Source: Cheiracanthium punctorium
Taxonomy: Eukaryota; Arthropoda; Arachnida; Araneae; Cheiracanthiidae
DNA length: 64,000 bases
Assembly (NCBI GenBank): GCA_038373885.1
Contig: JAWZYV010017538.1
Span: 310,001 to 374,000 of the forward strand
Direction of reading: 5' to 3'
The translations under genes and the position numbers were made by a program. The first letter of the stretch is position 1. Each line of letters begins with the position of its first letter. Shown piece by piece: positions 36,898-48,476 of the stretch. Below the pieces are notes generated by a model that searched no databases, had not been told where the DNA came from, and was given only the letters and a program-made list of their open reading frames with translations.

Positions 36898-37733
36898 TTC
36901 TTTTTGATTATTGCACTAAAAAAAAGATCCATCGGGAAAATTCTGCAGTGTTTTAAAACTTTTATTTTAGAGTTATGTCGTACTGCACATAAGTTAATGT
37001 GTGAGCCCAGAGGAAAAAAAATAATGTTTTTCAGATTTTTCCAAATTGTTCAGTAATATTTTGCTAACGTGAATTATTTTTAACCATGAATAATAGTTGT
37101 TTAATTTTAATGATATTCATGCAATAAAATATGATTTAAAAATGTGAATATTATAAAATTTCTATAACCTTCCTGAGTTAAGTGTTCATATAGATGCTTA
37201 TGAGCTCATAACTCCTTCATTTATTTCTTAAGTGTTAGTTTTTTACTGTGAAAATTCAAAACCACAAAGTAATCGCCAAAGCATTCAGTGCTGTTGAAGC
37301 ATTATGAGAATCCTTGTACAGGTCGTATCATGCCATTGTGAATACAATATTTATTTTGCAAAAAAAAAATTATGACACAGCAAGTTCTTTAAAAGGCAAG
37401 TGTCTTGCTAAGATTGAAAATAAGTAAGTGACCTCTCCTCTTTATCTTATATCTGACGTGTATATAGAGAAAACGGACATTATTTGCTAGGAAATCTGTA
37501 AAATTATGATAGAACTGAAATTTAATCAATAGAAAGCGACGAAAGCCCGTAGTGTACAAAACACTAACACGGAAAAAAATTCATTAGAAAGAGCACTTGC
37601 AATATACAGCGTATTTGCAGGAGAAATTCACGATAATGTTTAAATATTTAGAGTGTTAATTTTTATAGCTTTTTACTATAAGATGTTAATCTCTGACTTT
37701 ATTAAAATGACTTTTTAATCTGGCTTATTACAG
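36898..37733. other. Intron 6, last part, nothing recognised
   Basis: AT-rich DNA ending in the TTATTACAG acceptor of exon g. Confidence 0.5.
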
Positions 37734-37852
37734 AGGCACGTCCCGGCAAGTTCAATAGCAGATTTCGGAACAAGATGTTTTATGGCCAAGCAGGAGGCAA
37801 AGATTTGATCCAGAGGAAATGGAAAGATCTGTGCAACTACGTTTCCCTAGAG
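37734..37852 (+). CDS. rdgA: DGK exon g: accessory domain
   Basis: Two bases complete glutamate, then ARPGKFNSRFRNKMFYGQAG, GKDLIQRKWKDLCNYVSLE, phase 0 at the end. Acceptor ATTACAG; donor GTTAGA, weaker than the others. KFNSR.RNKMFYGQ.GGKDL is the block that most resembles fly RdgA. Vertebrate zeta/iota have a different sequence after KMFY. Confidence 0.95.
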
Positions 37853-40800
37853 GTTAGAATTATAAAATGAACACAAACATATAAAGGCACATTTTATTTC
37901 TGCTCTTGTAGCAAACACATTTATCTGTATTTCATCATTATTCGATATTGTCTTGGATTTCATTTTGTCGTTTATTATTTTAAATATCACTTATCTATTA
38001 ATATCAGAGGCTACAGTTGAAAATAGGTAATCAATTTACTTTACAGTGGTATGTATACTGCATACTCACAGTGGGTATGATATCTACGTGACTGCAGAAA
38101 GCAATGCCCATTTCGGGAAGAATCTCAACAAGAATATGGTCATCCCAAATGAATCTATCCAGCTGTTACCGAGCATCTTAAGTGCTGTATTTTTGGTCTA
38201 ATTTCAAAAGGGGAAAAATGTCAAAAAACTTTTTATTACTATTCAAAAAATAAATAGCTATTATATAGTTTTGAACCAACAATGTCGTCTCCAGGGAATC
38301 ATCGTCAAATTGGCATGGAATAGCCCCAAAAATGCTGGTGTTTCAATTGAGAATTAGAATTTGTAGATGTTGAAACATTTCAATTGCACTTTTCTGAAAC
38401 CTGAATAAGGTTTGCAGCGTAGAATAAATATTTTTTTCCCTTTAACAATCATTCTTGGTATGCAGGTGGCTCGATTTGAATTAGTCTAAACTAATATGTT
38501 ATTCTTTTTCATCGTTCTACTTTTAACATAGGATTATGTTCCTCCATAAAGGTCCTGTGTAAAGAAAAAAATGTTTATAACGTCGTTGCAAGTTATAGGG
38601 TTACTTCAAAACATTTACTCAGGAACCAGACCACATGCAAACACGTGATAGGTATAAAAATAATTGAGAAAAATTTAGGGATGTCAGCAACCAGATTTAA
38701 TTTCTAAATTTAAATCAGTTTTGAATTCAGGTTTAATGCCAGGCATTCGAATTATTTTGGAATATATTAACAAAAACTGAAAAAAAGCATCATGATCGGC
38801 ATGCTAGGTGACTTTAGGCCCATTAAAATGGTTTAGGTTCTTGAATCAAAGCAATAAACAAAAATACTATTCGTAAAAATAATTGAATAATATTGAATCG
38901 TCATTTTTAACCAAAATATCATTCTCAGCCGTTACAAGGCTATTTTTTTTCTCTTAAGTCTTGTCGTATACCTTTGCTCCCACGCAGAGGCAATATCTTA
39001 CGTAGCATATCTACATGTTCTGAGTATAGTTTCATAGCGATGTTGAGCAGATAATGCTGTAGAAGTTGTAGAAAAAAGAAGTAAGCAACGATCAGTAATC
39101 GTACTTTAATCAATCTCGCGCTGGTTTCAATAGACGGGATTACTCGAACTTTTTCTTTTATTTAATTGATTCTTGAATTGTTGAAATTCATAAATGTGAT
39201 AGCGAAAAAAGAATTTCTTTCTTTTAAATGTTTAACTACACTTGTCAGATACTAGTGTAAAAACTTTGAAAGAACTTTCTTTTTCAAAGATTAATTTTAT
39301 TCTTTTCTTGTGATATTTCAGTTTTAACACAGGATTTTGTATAGCGTTAAGTGTATCAAATATGTGTAGAAGCTATAAAGTCCTAATAGGTACTTTATTT
39401 TCTGTAAAGAAAACTTTCAGTAGAAAAATTTTCATGCAAAATATGCAATAAAAATAGCGCATTAGAATGTTATATTACTAAGCTCAGACCCGTTACTGAG
39501 CATTAAAAGTCAGCCACAACAAAAAAGCTTCAATGTCCTTAAATTTTTTTCTGGTGAAATTAAAGTTTTTAAACTGTAAAATTGATATGGAAAATGACAG
39601 TTCTGGCTAGAACCTGACAGCATTATTCTGGTAATTTTGCTGGTCCTTGGTCTTATCTTATGAAATTCAAAAATTACAAGGCATCTTTTCTGTAAGTACC
39701 CTTCTCCAAGGGGTTGCATATCCAGGTTTAAAACCATCGCAGTATTAGTCAGTCTTATCTACTCCGAATTATAGAAACTGTGCAAGAGAGAAAAAAAGAG
39801 CCCACCCTTTCACACATTTTCACAGTTATCCATCCATTTTTTTTCTTTATTTTATTAAAATATCCTTATATAATATAAAGAAAATACAATATTAGTCGGA
39901 TTTTAGAACATACTCAATATAAATTATGATCAAGAGTTTACTTACAAAAAAATATGTAGCGTCAAAAAACGTGTTTCCAACGTAATTTAAACGTTTTTTG
40001 AACTAGTTGTGCTACTAGGGTAGCATGTACTCTTTTCAGATTAATATTAAATTTTGAAAGGAAAAAATGAGAATTGTAATATAAATTGAAGAAGTTTCGT
40101 TAAGAATAAACCTATGTTTTATATGATTAAATTTTAATATTTTATTTACTTAATTATATGAATTTTAAAGCTGTATTAAGAAATAATATAAATTTTTAGA
40201 GTTACGGGGATTTTTGAAATTTAGTTCTTGGCTACTTTACTTAATTTTTCAGCATTCAATATAATGTATTCAATTAAGTGTAAAGTAAATACTTTTCTAT
40301 ATGAATTATTAATATCCATTATATTTTGGAATATATATTACATGCAGAGAACATTGTGTCATGCAATTTAATGAGAAGCGCTTATATTTTAGCGTAATCA
40401 ATTTCGTGCAAAGCACACAGCTGTTTTATATAATATAATACAAAATGAAACTTGTTTGATTAGGTAAACAGAATGGTAATAAAAAGTCGTTTTAGCTTCT
40501 ATGAGATTTGATATTTTAATTATTCATTCCATAAAATAAGAAATCATAGAATTATTTTTTAAAAATAAAATATATGTAAAATTCGAACAAACAGTGGATT
40601 GTCGTTTAAATTACTTTGTGTATTTTTGAAACTTGTTAAGAACCTGCATATGAAATAATTAACAATTTATACCTTATACATTATAATGAAAAATAATGAA
40701 CTACAGAGTTACATCAAAATACACGTAATTCTTCTTGCTGAGAATAAATTTATCGATTTCATAGTTACCATCTTATTTTCAAAGAACTTTCAACAAATTA

Positions 40801-41451
40801 TTCTTCTTTCGTGTACAATTCACTCAATTGAAACAAATATTTACAACCAAATTGCGTCGACGCTACCTTTTATTGAATTTTTTTTCCAACAGTGTCTATT
40901 TGAATATCCGCAGAAGAAAGCTTAAAACACGGAAGGGCAAGCAGTAAAATATTCTCATTTATTTATCCCTAGTCTGGAACTTTCATCGCTCCCTTCCTTC
41001 ATTGATCCTTAATAAGCCAGAGCATGGTAAACAAATGGTTTGGTTTCACGAAGAAAGAAGCTGCAAATAAACTCAAGATGGTTTACGGCGTATCCCCTGA
41101 AGGTTTAACAAACAAAGAGATTTCTTTGCCTTGAGATAGTGTAAACAAGTGACTCCTGGCCGTTACAGAGATAAGACTTTCTTTGTCTTATGTGCGCTTA
41201 ATTCTAATCAATACAAATGATGCCGAAGAACAGGGTAGAAGGGAGGCCTCTCCCGTGTGTTGTCCGATTTTTCTCTTCTCCTCTAATGTTCCTCTAGAGC
41301 ACTGTAATGATTACGCAAGTATTTTAAAAGTTGGAATTCCCTTTAAGCTTCTACGGTTGCGTGCATTAAATAACCTCTGGGAATGACTTTTTTTCCTCAA
41401 ATTAGGAGCCACAAGGAGAGAGCCCGTTTTCTTTCTTCCTTTCTTTCTTCT
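37853..41451. other. Intron 7, first part, nothing recognised
   Basis: 3.6 kb of AT-rich DNA with no repeat ends, TIRs or motif-bearing frames that I can see; frames at 39510-39737 and 40686-40925 are unrecognised. Confidence 0.5.
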
Positions 41452-41666
41452 TTAACCCTTTAACGCGCGCGGTGTCCTCACCGTGAGGATACAAAACTAT
41501 GGCGTTTTAACTCTTTTCACTCACGAAGAATAAATTTGATTTCTACAAAAATACTTGAGGGTGGCATAGTTACACGAGAATCCTTTACTTTTTAGAACAT
41601 CATTTCCCCGTTAAAAGTGTCGATTTTTTGTATAATTATCAGGATTATTTTTTAACAGCACCGGCA

Positions 41667-41848
41667 CAAGGGCGGATTAAAGGGGGGGGCAGAGGGGCGA
41701 CCGCCTGCCCCCCGAGAAAAAAAGAAATGAATGTAAAAGATCCTATTTTACTTCCGTAAAATGGATGTATATGTCAATCTTCTAACTAACCGCCCCCACC
41801 GACGAACAAACCGCCCCCCCCCGACAAACTTGCATTAATCCGCCACTG
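41667..41848. mobile_element. hAT-type MITE nested in piggyBac MITE, perfect 8-bp target duplication
   Basis: Left CAAGGGCGGATTAA and right TTAATCCGCCACTG form the TIR. CACCGGCA is duplicated exactly at 41659-41666 and 41849-41856. Removing the element and one duplicate restores continuity of the host MITE. Confidence 0.88.
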
Positions 41849-41982
41849 CACCGGCATCTGCTGAAAACTGAAAGAATAAGACGGAAAATACTGGATTAGA
41901 CTACCCAATGCTGAAAAAAGGGCAGCCGTTGCCATCGTTCAGTTTAACTACCAGCATCATGGCGGTCGATCGAATCGCCCAT

Positions 41983-42078
41983 CGCGTGCCACAGATCTAG
42001 AGACTATTTTTGACATAGCTGGCTATGCGGCCGCACAGCCAGCTATGTCAAAAATAGTCTCTAGATCTGTGGCACGCG
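41983..42078. repeat. Near-perfect 96-bp palindrome
   Basis: Arms of 48 bp (CGCGTGCCACAGATCTAGAG inward to TATGCGG) match their reverse complement at 47 of 48 positions, with no spacer. It is an inverted duplication of the MITE subterminal sequence. Confidence 0.92.
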
Positions 42079-42329
42079 AAGAACGATATCCATACTGAGT
42101 TAATATTGGAATCATATTCTGAACATACTTTATTACTGAGTAATTACTCATAATATCTTAATAGTCCAATATTTTTATACTGTGTTGGTCCAAATTTTTC
42201 AACACTTTTGTCTAGTGACTAACAACCACTAGTTATTTTGATTTTTTCGAGAATATAAATGTGGGTACGCAGCTCTAGAAGTGATATTCGAATAAAATCT
42301 TTTTTTTTTTTAAGCACCTCATTGTTGCT

Positions 42330-43320
42330 GGGTAAAGTGGGATAAAATGAGCAGGCATTTTCCTTTTTGATCAAAATTATAAATAGTTTGACTTAAAATG
42401 ATTTTCCCCCTATATTTTCAGACATTAGTAGGCAGCATTTATACTCGTTAATATGTTGATTAGGACCATTTAGAAACATAATACAGTAGCGCCTCGTTAT
42501 AACGTACTTGTTGGGAGATAAGAAAAATGCGCGATACATTCAGGGGGGGGGGGAGGGGAGGGTACGCGATATAACCTGCAAAGGGGTAGGAAAGCGTGAC
42601 GCGTGATGTGAAGAAAATTTACTCTTTTGATCAAATGCACTAACTATAGTAAAATTAATAGTATAAGTACTGCAATAAAAGATGACCACACTTAAACAAT
42701 AACACAGAAATTTAATTTACTTCTTTAAATTTGTGTATCAATATACACGTATTTCATTTCCTGCTGAAAAAAGTATTCAAAGTCTTTCTGATTTGATTTT
42801 CCTCCCAAAGTTTTTTTTTCAGCAAAGATCAGTGAGAGAAAATTACTTAATTGTATTTATTTTATGTGACTGGAGATGTATTTTTTAAAAGTACTGTATT
42901 CTTCTCATGTAAAATAACGAAGCAAAGGAATAAAAATAAAAAAAACTGAGATACATAGAAAAAGCGCGACATAACGAGGGGGTACTGTATTAACTAAACT
43001 ATCTGTATAGCCATTTTACCCGATTACATTAAATGTAAAGGAAAATATTTTCAAATATTCTTAATTTTTTTTCTGATAATAAGCTGTTTAGACTTTTTCT
43101 AAACTGAAAATAATAACAGAAATTCTCAAATTTTCAGGAATGTATTAGTTTAATACACAAGAAAAGAACATGAATTCAATAAACAGATAAAATCTAATAA
43201 ACTTTTCAATGAGTGTCAACTAATGTCTAAAAATGCTGCCTAAGAAAGAAATATAATTTAAAAACAATTTATTTGCATTTTTGATCTAAAAGAAATACCT
43301 ACCCAGTTTACCTCATTATA
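42330..43320. mobile_element. About 1-kb element with long diverged TIRs
   Basis: Left GGTAAAGTGGGATAAAATGA, then TTTTGATCAAAA, ACATTAGTAGGCAGCATTT. The right end has matching reverse complements (CTAATGTCTAAAAATGCTGC, TTTTTGATCTAAAAG, CCCAGTTTACCTCATTA). A pogo-like MITE is nested inside. No coding was recognised. Confidence 0.55.
42484..42987. mobile_element. Pogo/Tigger-like MITE, 504 bp
   Basis: CAGTAGCGCCTCGTTATAAC at the left pairs with CAGTACCCCCTCGTTATGTC (reverse complement of the right end). TA lies outside both ends. CGCGATA and GCGACATAACG words repeat near the ends. Confidence 0.65.
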
Positions 43321-43578
43321 CCGTACTCTTTTCACAGACTTCTCACCGTGCGAGAGAGAATTTGATATTTACAATCCTCTTAGAGGTTTTCTAGATCCAA
43401 ATTTCTTCATTACGCCACTGACGGCAATTACAGTATTTCGCCGTGGTACTGCAAAAGTTCAAAGGTGTTAACAAGAAAGAAATTGAAAGTCCAGGTGGGT
43501 TAGCCTACTAATGTTAGACTTTCGGAAAGGATTTTTTTTTTTTAAATCACAGTAAAAGTTACATCTCTTACAAATTAC

Positions 43579-44083
43579 AAAAAACACTCAAAAAGAAACT
43601 GGTATTTAAAAGATTAAATAATTAAAATTTTGTAAAATAACACACATTAAAGATACTTAAAAAAACTGTACGTACGTTTAGGCAGAAAAATTTTCAGCCT
43701 TCTTCTACAGAAATTCACACACAGTGTCGCAGAAGAGAGGGGACGAAAAAATAAACAAAAGCAAAAGTGGAGAGCGAGTTGCCGATCGGAAGAAGGAAAA
43801 AAAGCACGACGCCAGGGTGAAGGGAATGGAAGGTAGATAAAAAATAAATATAGATAATAAAATAAAATATAGAAAAAAAGTAACAAGTACGAAAAGAAAA
43901 AAATCATAAAATAGAAACAAGCAAAAACAATAGAAAGCAGAACAACAAAAAAGATAAAAAACCTATTTGCACACATATACACATACATATTATTGTGTGT
44001 TATTTTACGAAGTTTTAACTATTTCATTATTCAAAAACTATAGAAAACAGAACAAAAAACAACAAACGTAGAACACAAGCACA

Positions 44084-44118
<35 letters not shown>

Positions 44119-44165
44119 GTGTTATTTTACAAAGTTTTAATTATTTTACTATTTCAAATTACGAA
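43579..44165. repeat. Foldback copy F1 of the CACACATAA repeat family
   Basis: The left arm (ACACTCAAAAAGAAACTGGT, AATTTTGTAAAATAACACAC) reappears inverted at about 43988-44035 and 44112-44158 (GTGTGTTATTTTACGAAGTT). A low-complexity A/G-rich interior and a CA run (44084-44114) lie between. Frames read across it are low complexity. Confidence 0.5.
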
Positions 44166-44808
44166 ATAGCTGTAAAGTTCCATCACTTTTACGCATTCGT
44201 GATTTCATTCAAGTGCCTTGTGCTATAAAATATTTTTGTTACAAGTTTGGCATTCGTAGTTAATTAATTATTCACATTAATTTTTCCTAGCCTAACTAGG
44301 AATTTTGCTAAATATTGCTGCACTGAGTTATCTACTCGTAAAGAACATAAATTAAAATGTACTTATTCTATTACTAAAATATTTTTCATCGAGGACCTTT
44401 TAAAATCACTTTAACTACTAAACTAAGGAATAAAAAATACTATAGAAGTTAAATGGTAACCAACACATTGTTATTTTCATTATTAGAATTTCTTGTTTAT
44501 AGACAGTTAATTTCTTGTTTGTAGAGTAAAACATCTTCGCTGGATAAATGTAACTGTCAACATGAGTTCCCCCCCCCCCTCCTCCTTCTATCTCTAAACT
44601 AAAAATCTGATCAGAAAATGTTGAAAAAAAAAAAAAAAAGAATATGAGTGCTAGAACATTACAAGCTATTTTGAGATTATTGTTTCAGAACAATAAATAA
44701 TTTATCCTTCTTTATTGACTTGAATAATATTTAATAAATTTTGCAATCAAACTTGAAACTGACATTTGATACATAATTATAGTTTTCTTTATTAGTATTC
44801 TGAAGTGT

Positions 44809-44946
44809 ATGTAAAAAACACTCTAAATAGTGTTAAAAGATAAAATAAATCAAAAATTTGCGAAAAAACATACACATAAAATGTTACTTATAACGCGTTA
44901 TAATTAACATTTTATGTGTGTTTTTTCACAAAGTTTTTATTCATTT
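44809..44946. repeat. Foldback copy F2, flanked by 13-bp direct repeats
   Basis: GCGAAAAAACATACACATAA is mirrored by TTTATGTGTGTTTTTTCAC around the self-complementary centre TTATAACGCGTTATAA. TATTCTGAAGTGT is present at 44796-44808 and again at 44947-44959, a likely target-site duplication. Confidence 0.65.
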
Positions 44947-44999
44947 TATTCTGAAGTGTGTTTTGTGTTGTGGCAAGAGTATGCTAGAGGCATTTGCCC

Positions 45000-45145
45000 A
45001 GGGGTAGATGCCTTGGTAAGAAAACTTTTAAAGGGGTTTTAACGCGTATTTATATAACATCTGGAGAAAACTGCCCAAAACTCCAGACCGTTAGATCAAC
45101 AGCTGGATGATAGGCCCGAACACGGGACCTTCACACTTCCGTAAA
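45000..45145 (+). repeat. Dispersed repeat R1, copy 4
   Basis: GGGTAGATGCCTTGG, AAAGGGGTTTTAACGCGTAT, TAACATCTGGAGAAAACTGC, ACACGGGACCTTCACACTTC follow the same order as the copies near 5-6 kb. Confidence 0.6.
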
Positions 45146-45449
45146 AAATCTGTATTTTGAAGAAAACAACACCTTGTTGCGAAACGAATAAAGATTATAA
45201 AAAAAAAAAAAAATTATTCACCTAGCTGTTGTTTTCTTCATAAATGCACCTTTCTGAAAAACTAATTGCTGCGTAAAACTTTAAGCTTATAATAAACAAA
45301 ATCTAATCACAACAGCATCGTACATGTATGAATAAAATTCAGATCTATGTAACAGAGTTTTAAAAATTATTCATTCTCACAGCGAGCATAAACTGATGTG
45401 TGCACATACGTTATAACCTTTCTCTTTCTTTTTTTTTCTTTTTTCACAG

Positions 45450-45523
45450 TGTGACGGACAAGATATGACTGGAAAATTGAAGGAACTGAAAGTTCATTCT
45501 ATCTTATTTCTTAACATATCAAG
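45450..45523 (+). CDS. rdgA: DGK exon h: accessory domain
   Basis: Codons CDGQDMTGKLKELKVHSILF, LNIS plus two bases of a serine codon. Acceptor: long T tract ending TTTTCACAG; donor GTAAGC. CDGQD.TGKL and LFLNI are conserved in RdgA-type accessory domains; exon i continues SYGGGT. Confidence 0.95.
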
Positions 45524-46240
45524 GTAAGCTTTCAAGCAATGCCTCTCAAGAAGGTTCGAGTATCCTCCAGCGATTGGTGCAGTGGTACCGCTGATATTCA
45601 AGATTTTATTTCTCTAAAAAAAAACTTCTCTCTGTTATTTTTTTCGAATAATATCAAGGGGCAGTAAAAATGTTCTTTTTATGCAAATAACCGTTGTATA
45701 ATCGGAGAATCCTCAGACAGTATAATATTAATATTTTAAGAATCAGGTGTTAATTCAGTGATGTTATGATGTATAAGGTTAACAAAAGAGAAGTTGCATA
45801 ATTCAGAGGGTTCTAAATTATATTCTGTTATTCCAAATAAAATGACATTTGAAAACTGCACATATTCAAAAGATGATCTTGACATTTATTAAAAAAATAA
45901 ATAGTTTAATACCAAAATGACACACATATTCGCACTACCGCATGCAGCGACTGACGCTGTCTTCAGCGGTCACTGTTTTGACTCTGGAAGACTGGATTTT
46001 CTTTCGTCCTATACTTAGAAGAATAACAAGTGGCCCAGTTGTTTCAAATTTCTGTATCATCTTGTGTAGTAAAAAATGGAGACGCGCGCGCGTTGGACTT
46101 CGTATCTACTTCATACGGCAGAATTCTTTTACAGCTGCAAGAGAGTTCTGGTGTTTCTGGAAGAACAATTTTAGCAGTAGTGCTTGCTCGTGTCCAACGT
46201 AGGCATAATATGCATAGATGGATCTATGGTCATGCAGATC
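45524..46240. other. Intron 8, first part, nothing recognised
   Basis: AT-rich. Overlapping frames at 45942-46314 on the + strand are not recognised. Confidence 0.45.
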
Positions 46241-46244
46241 CGTT

Positions 46245-46245
46245 T

Positions 46246-46303
<58 letters not shown>

Positions 46304-46450
46304 CTGCAACGTAAATAATGTTTCAGATTTTCAATATATGCAAATAAATAAAACTTGTGTTTCGCCATCTATTGGTGAAGTTCTGTTCTACTTTTTTTTT
46401 ATTTAAATGAATCTCAAGCGCGTTATTCGACATGCCTAGAGTTCAAATTT

Positions 46451-46506
<56 letters not shown>

Positions 46507-46510
46507 TATA
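46245..46510. repeat. Two CT-TA compound microsatellites flanking a 129-bp unit
   Basis: CT runs followed by TA runs occur at about 46245-46300 and 46450-46500. The unit between them (46304-46432, CTGCAACGTAAATAATG to CGCGTTATTCGACA) recurs in the same orientation at 53825-53954, next to another TA run. Confidence 0.85.
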
Positions 46511-46759
46511 CCAGCTGACCCGGCAAACGTTGTTTTGCCATATAAATTATTCCTAGGATTATTTTAGTAGAAAGAAATGACTGACTTATTGTAAGTTTGT
46601 GAGGATGTGGTATATGAGTGGAAGAGGCATGGAGCGCTGTGAACGATGCTGGAATATAAAAATAACACAATACTAAGCATATATATTTTTAATTCATTGT
46701 AATTTATTCTTTAAATTTATATATATCGCTAATTATAATAATTTTACTAAAAAATAATA

Positions 46760-47017
46760 TCAATCCCTTAACGCAATAGAGTATACAATATTTTTTGTTA
46801 TCCCATCTTTAGATAACACAAACAAACTGGATGCCCACTGTATATACAGCGGTTTACCCGCTCGAGAGCATGCCACGTATAACTGTCCGTGTGAAAAACA
46901 TGGTGTGCTCAAATCTAATCCACAAACAGACATAGTTTGGCCTTGAGACTTATTGATAGTCATTCCATAAAAAATTTTGCCCCCCCCCCCAAAAAAAAGG
47001 ATGAAAATCTGAAACAC
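46760..47017 (-). pseudogene. Helitron helicase C-terminus (PIF1-like), copy 1
   Basis: The frame reads MTINKSQGQTMSVCGLDLST, PCFSHGQLYVACSRAGKP and later SKDGITKNIVY. INKSQGQT and LYVACSR are helicase motifs V/VI of the Helitron-encoded SF1B helicase. Everything upstream (Rep, most helicase motifs) is missing, replaced by a homopolymer tract. A relic only. Confidence 0.85.
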
Positions 47018-47270
47018 TTTCAGATTTTAAATACGCACTATAGTTGCTATATATTAAAATCGTATCATAATTTATGCGTCGTCCCTATTTTTCGTCCTTA
47101 TTCCATTAAGTTGGAAAGTGTTATCATTATTCATGACTGTGCTGTATTTTTCTTCCTTATTTCATAAAACCCATCTTTGGAATCGAAATCTATCTTAAAA
47201 TCGCCTACTAAAACTATTTTACAATCTTCGCCAAGTATATCACAACTATACTTCACCGTTTTATATATTG

Positions 47271-47820
47271 TTTCCTAATTTAACGCCTGGACTCTCGCCA
47301 AGGAGGCGATGATTAAACATATGCAGTTACCATGACGATTTTTTGCATTTATGTAGAAATCGTAATTTAGAATTAAAATGGCGATTTGGAACAACATGTA
47401 AGTACAGCATGCCGTTACATTTTTATTTATTTTGGATTACCAATTAATGTAGTTTTAATAATTAAATGTCTTCAAATTCCTTAACTGGCGCGTTTATCGC
47501 TAGTTTGTTTACTTTAGTTATCACCTAGTTCTTTTGGGTGCGTTGAAACGGTACTTACGTATTATCCCGGCGGTCACTTCCGCCAAACTACTTTTTCGTA
47601 GATTTTAAATACATTGCCAATCGTATTCCAAACCATCAACAACTTCATGTGCCCGGCATTTATCTTGGTGAAAAATTGCTTGTCTTGGCGGACCGCCTGG
47701 AAAATACGTATGTACCGTTGAAACTTGTGCATAACTCCCAGAGACCCATGACTGCAAAGCTCGCCAAAGTACGGGAATTTTTTAGGTTGGCGAGAGTGGG
47801 GGCGCTAAAATAGGAATCAA
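47271..47820. repeat. Inverted-repeat module inside Helitron copy 1
   Basis: TTCCTAATTTAACGCC then ACTCTCGCC on the left is answered by GGCGAGAGT, GGCGCTAAAATAGGAA on the right. The same module occupies 49255-49812 (copy 2), 51197-51724 (copy 3) and 52487-53036 (copy 4). Confidence 0.75.
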
Positions 47821-48476
47821 CTCTTTCTTGTACCATAAAACACATCTTTGGAATCGAAATCTATCTTAAAATCGCCACCTGAAACTGTTTAGAATTTCCT
47901 CCAGGCATGTTCTTCCTGTAGGCATATTCCAACTATACCGCAAAGACATTTTAAATACTGTTTGGAATGGACATCATAATCCATGAGTGTACCGTGTTTT
48001 CCTTTCTTGTTCCACAGAGCACTTCTTCGGAATAGAAATCTATATTAAAATCGCCTAATAAAACTCTTTTACAATATACGCCAGGCGTTTTCTAACTATA
48101 CGCGAAATATATTTATAATAAATTGTCGCGTTTTGGCACCACATTTAGCGATCAATTATCAAAAATTGCAAACCTTGTGCGACTTTCAACATTTTATTAA
48201 CTCCCCCCCCCCTCTCCACATTATCTGGCAAACACATTTGAAAAGTGATTCGACACGCTAATGTCTACACAGAAATCCTGATTGAAATGAATAGCACTCG
48301 GGGGCTAAACATTTTGGGGTGGACCGCCCTTATGACTTAGGGGTATGAGACATAGTTAAAAACCTATTCTATGACCTAACGAATATACATAGAAAATTTC
48401 ATTAAAATTGGTCGAGTGGTTTCGGAGGAGTTAGGTGACTAACACTGTGACAGGAGAATTTTATATATTAGATATA

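Larger units (their letters stand above)
41452..42078. mobile_element. piggyBac-type MITE, copy C, rearranged
   Basis: TTAA (41452-41455) then CCCTTTAACGCGC starts the element. Its body follows the reverse complement of copy A (ATTATCAGGATTATTTTTTA, AATGCTGAAAAAAGGGCAGC, CATCGCGTGCCACAGATC). A hAT MITE interrupts it at 41667-41848. Instead of a normal second terminus it ends in a large palindrome. Confidence 0.7.
46511..48472 (-). mobile_element. Helitron copy 1
   Basis: Read on the minus strand it starts TC (TCTAATATATAAAATTCTCC) and ends AACGTTTGCCGGGTCAGCTGG followed by T, fitting Helitron TC...CTRR termini with an A/T insertion site. The 3' side encodes the end of a PIF1-type helicase (listed separately). 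About 1.96 kb, non-autonomous: no Rep domain. An inverted-repeat module lies inside at about 47271-47820. Confidence 0.82.

Noticed and set aside
43647..43988. 113-residue minus-strand frame, very Phe/Leu/Tyr-rich
   Set aside because: It comes from A/G-rich low-complexity DNA between the foldback arms; apparent membrane character is a composition effect.
45555..45600. tRNA-like text (GATTGGTGCAGTGGTACC after GGTTCGAG)
   Set aside because: An A-box-like string is present, but the B-box-like string precedes it and no cloverleaf with acceptor stem can be formed.
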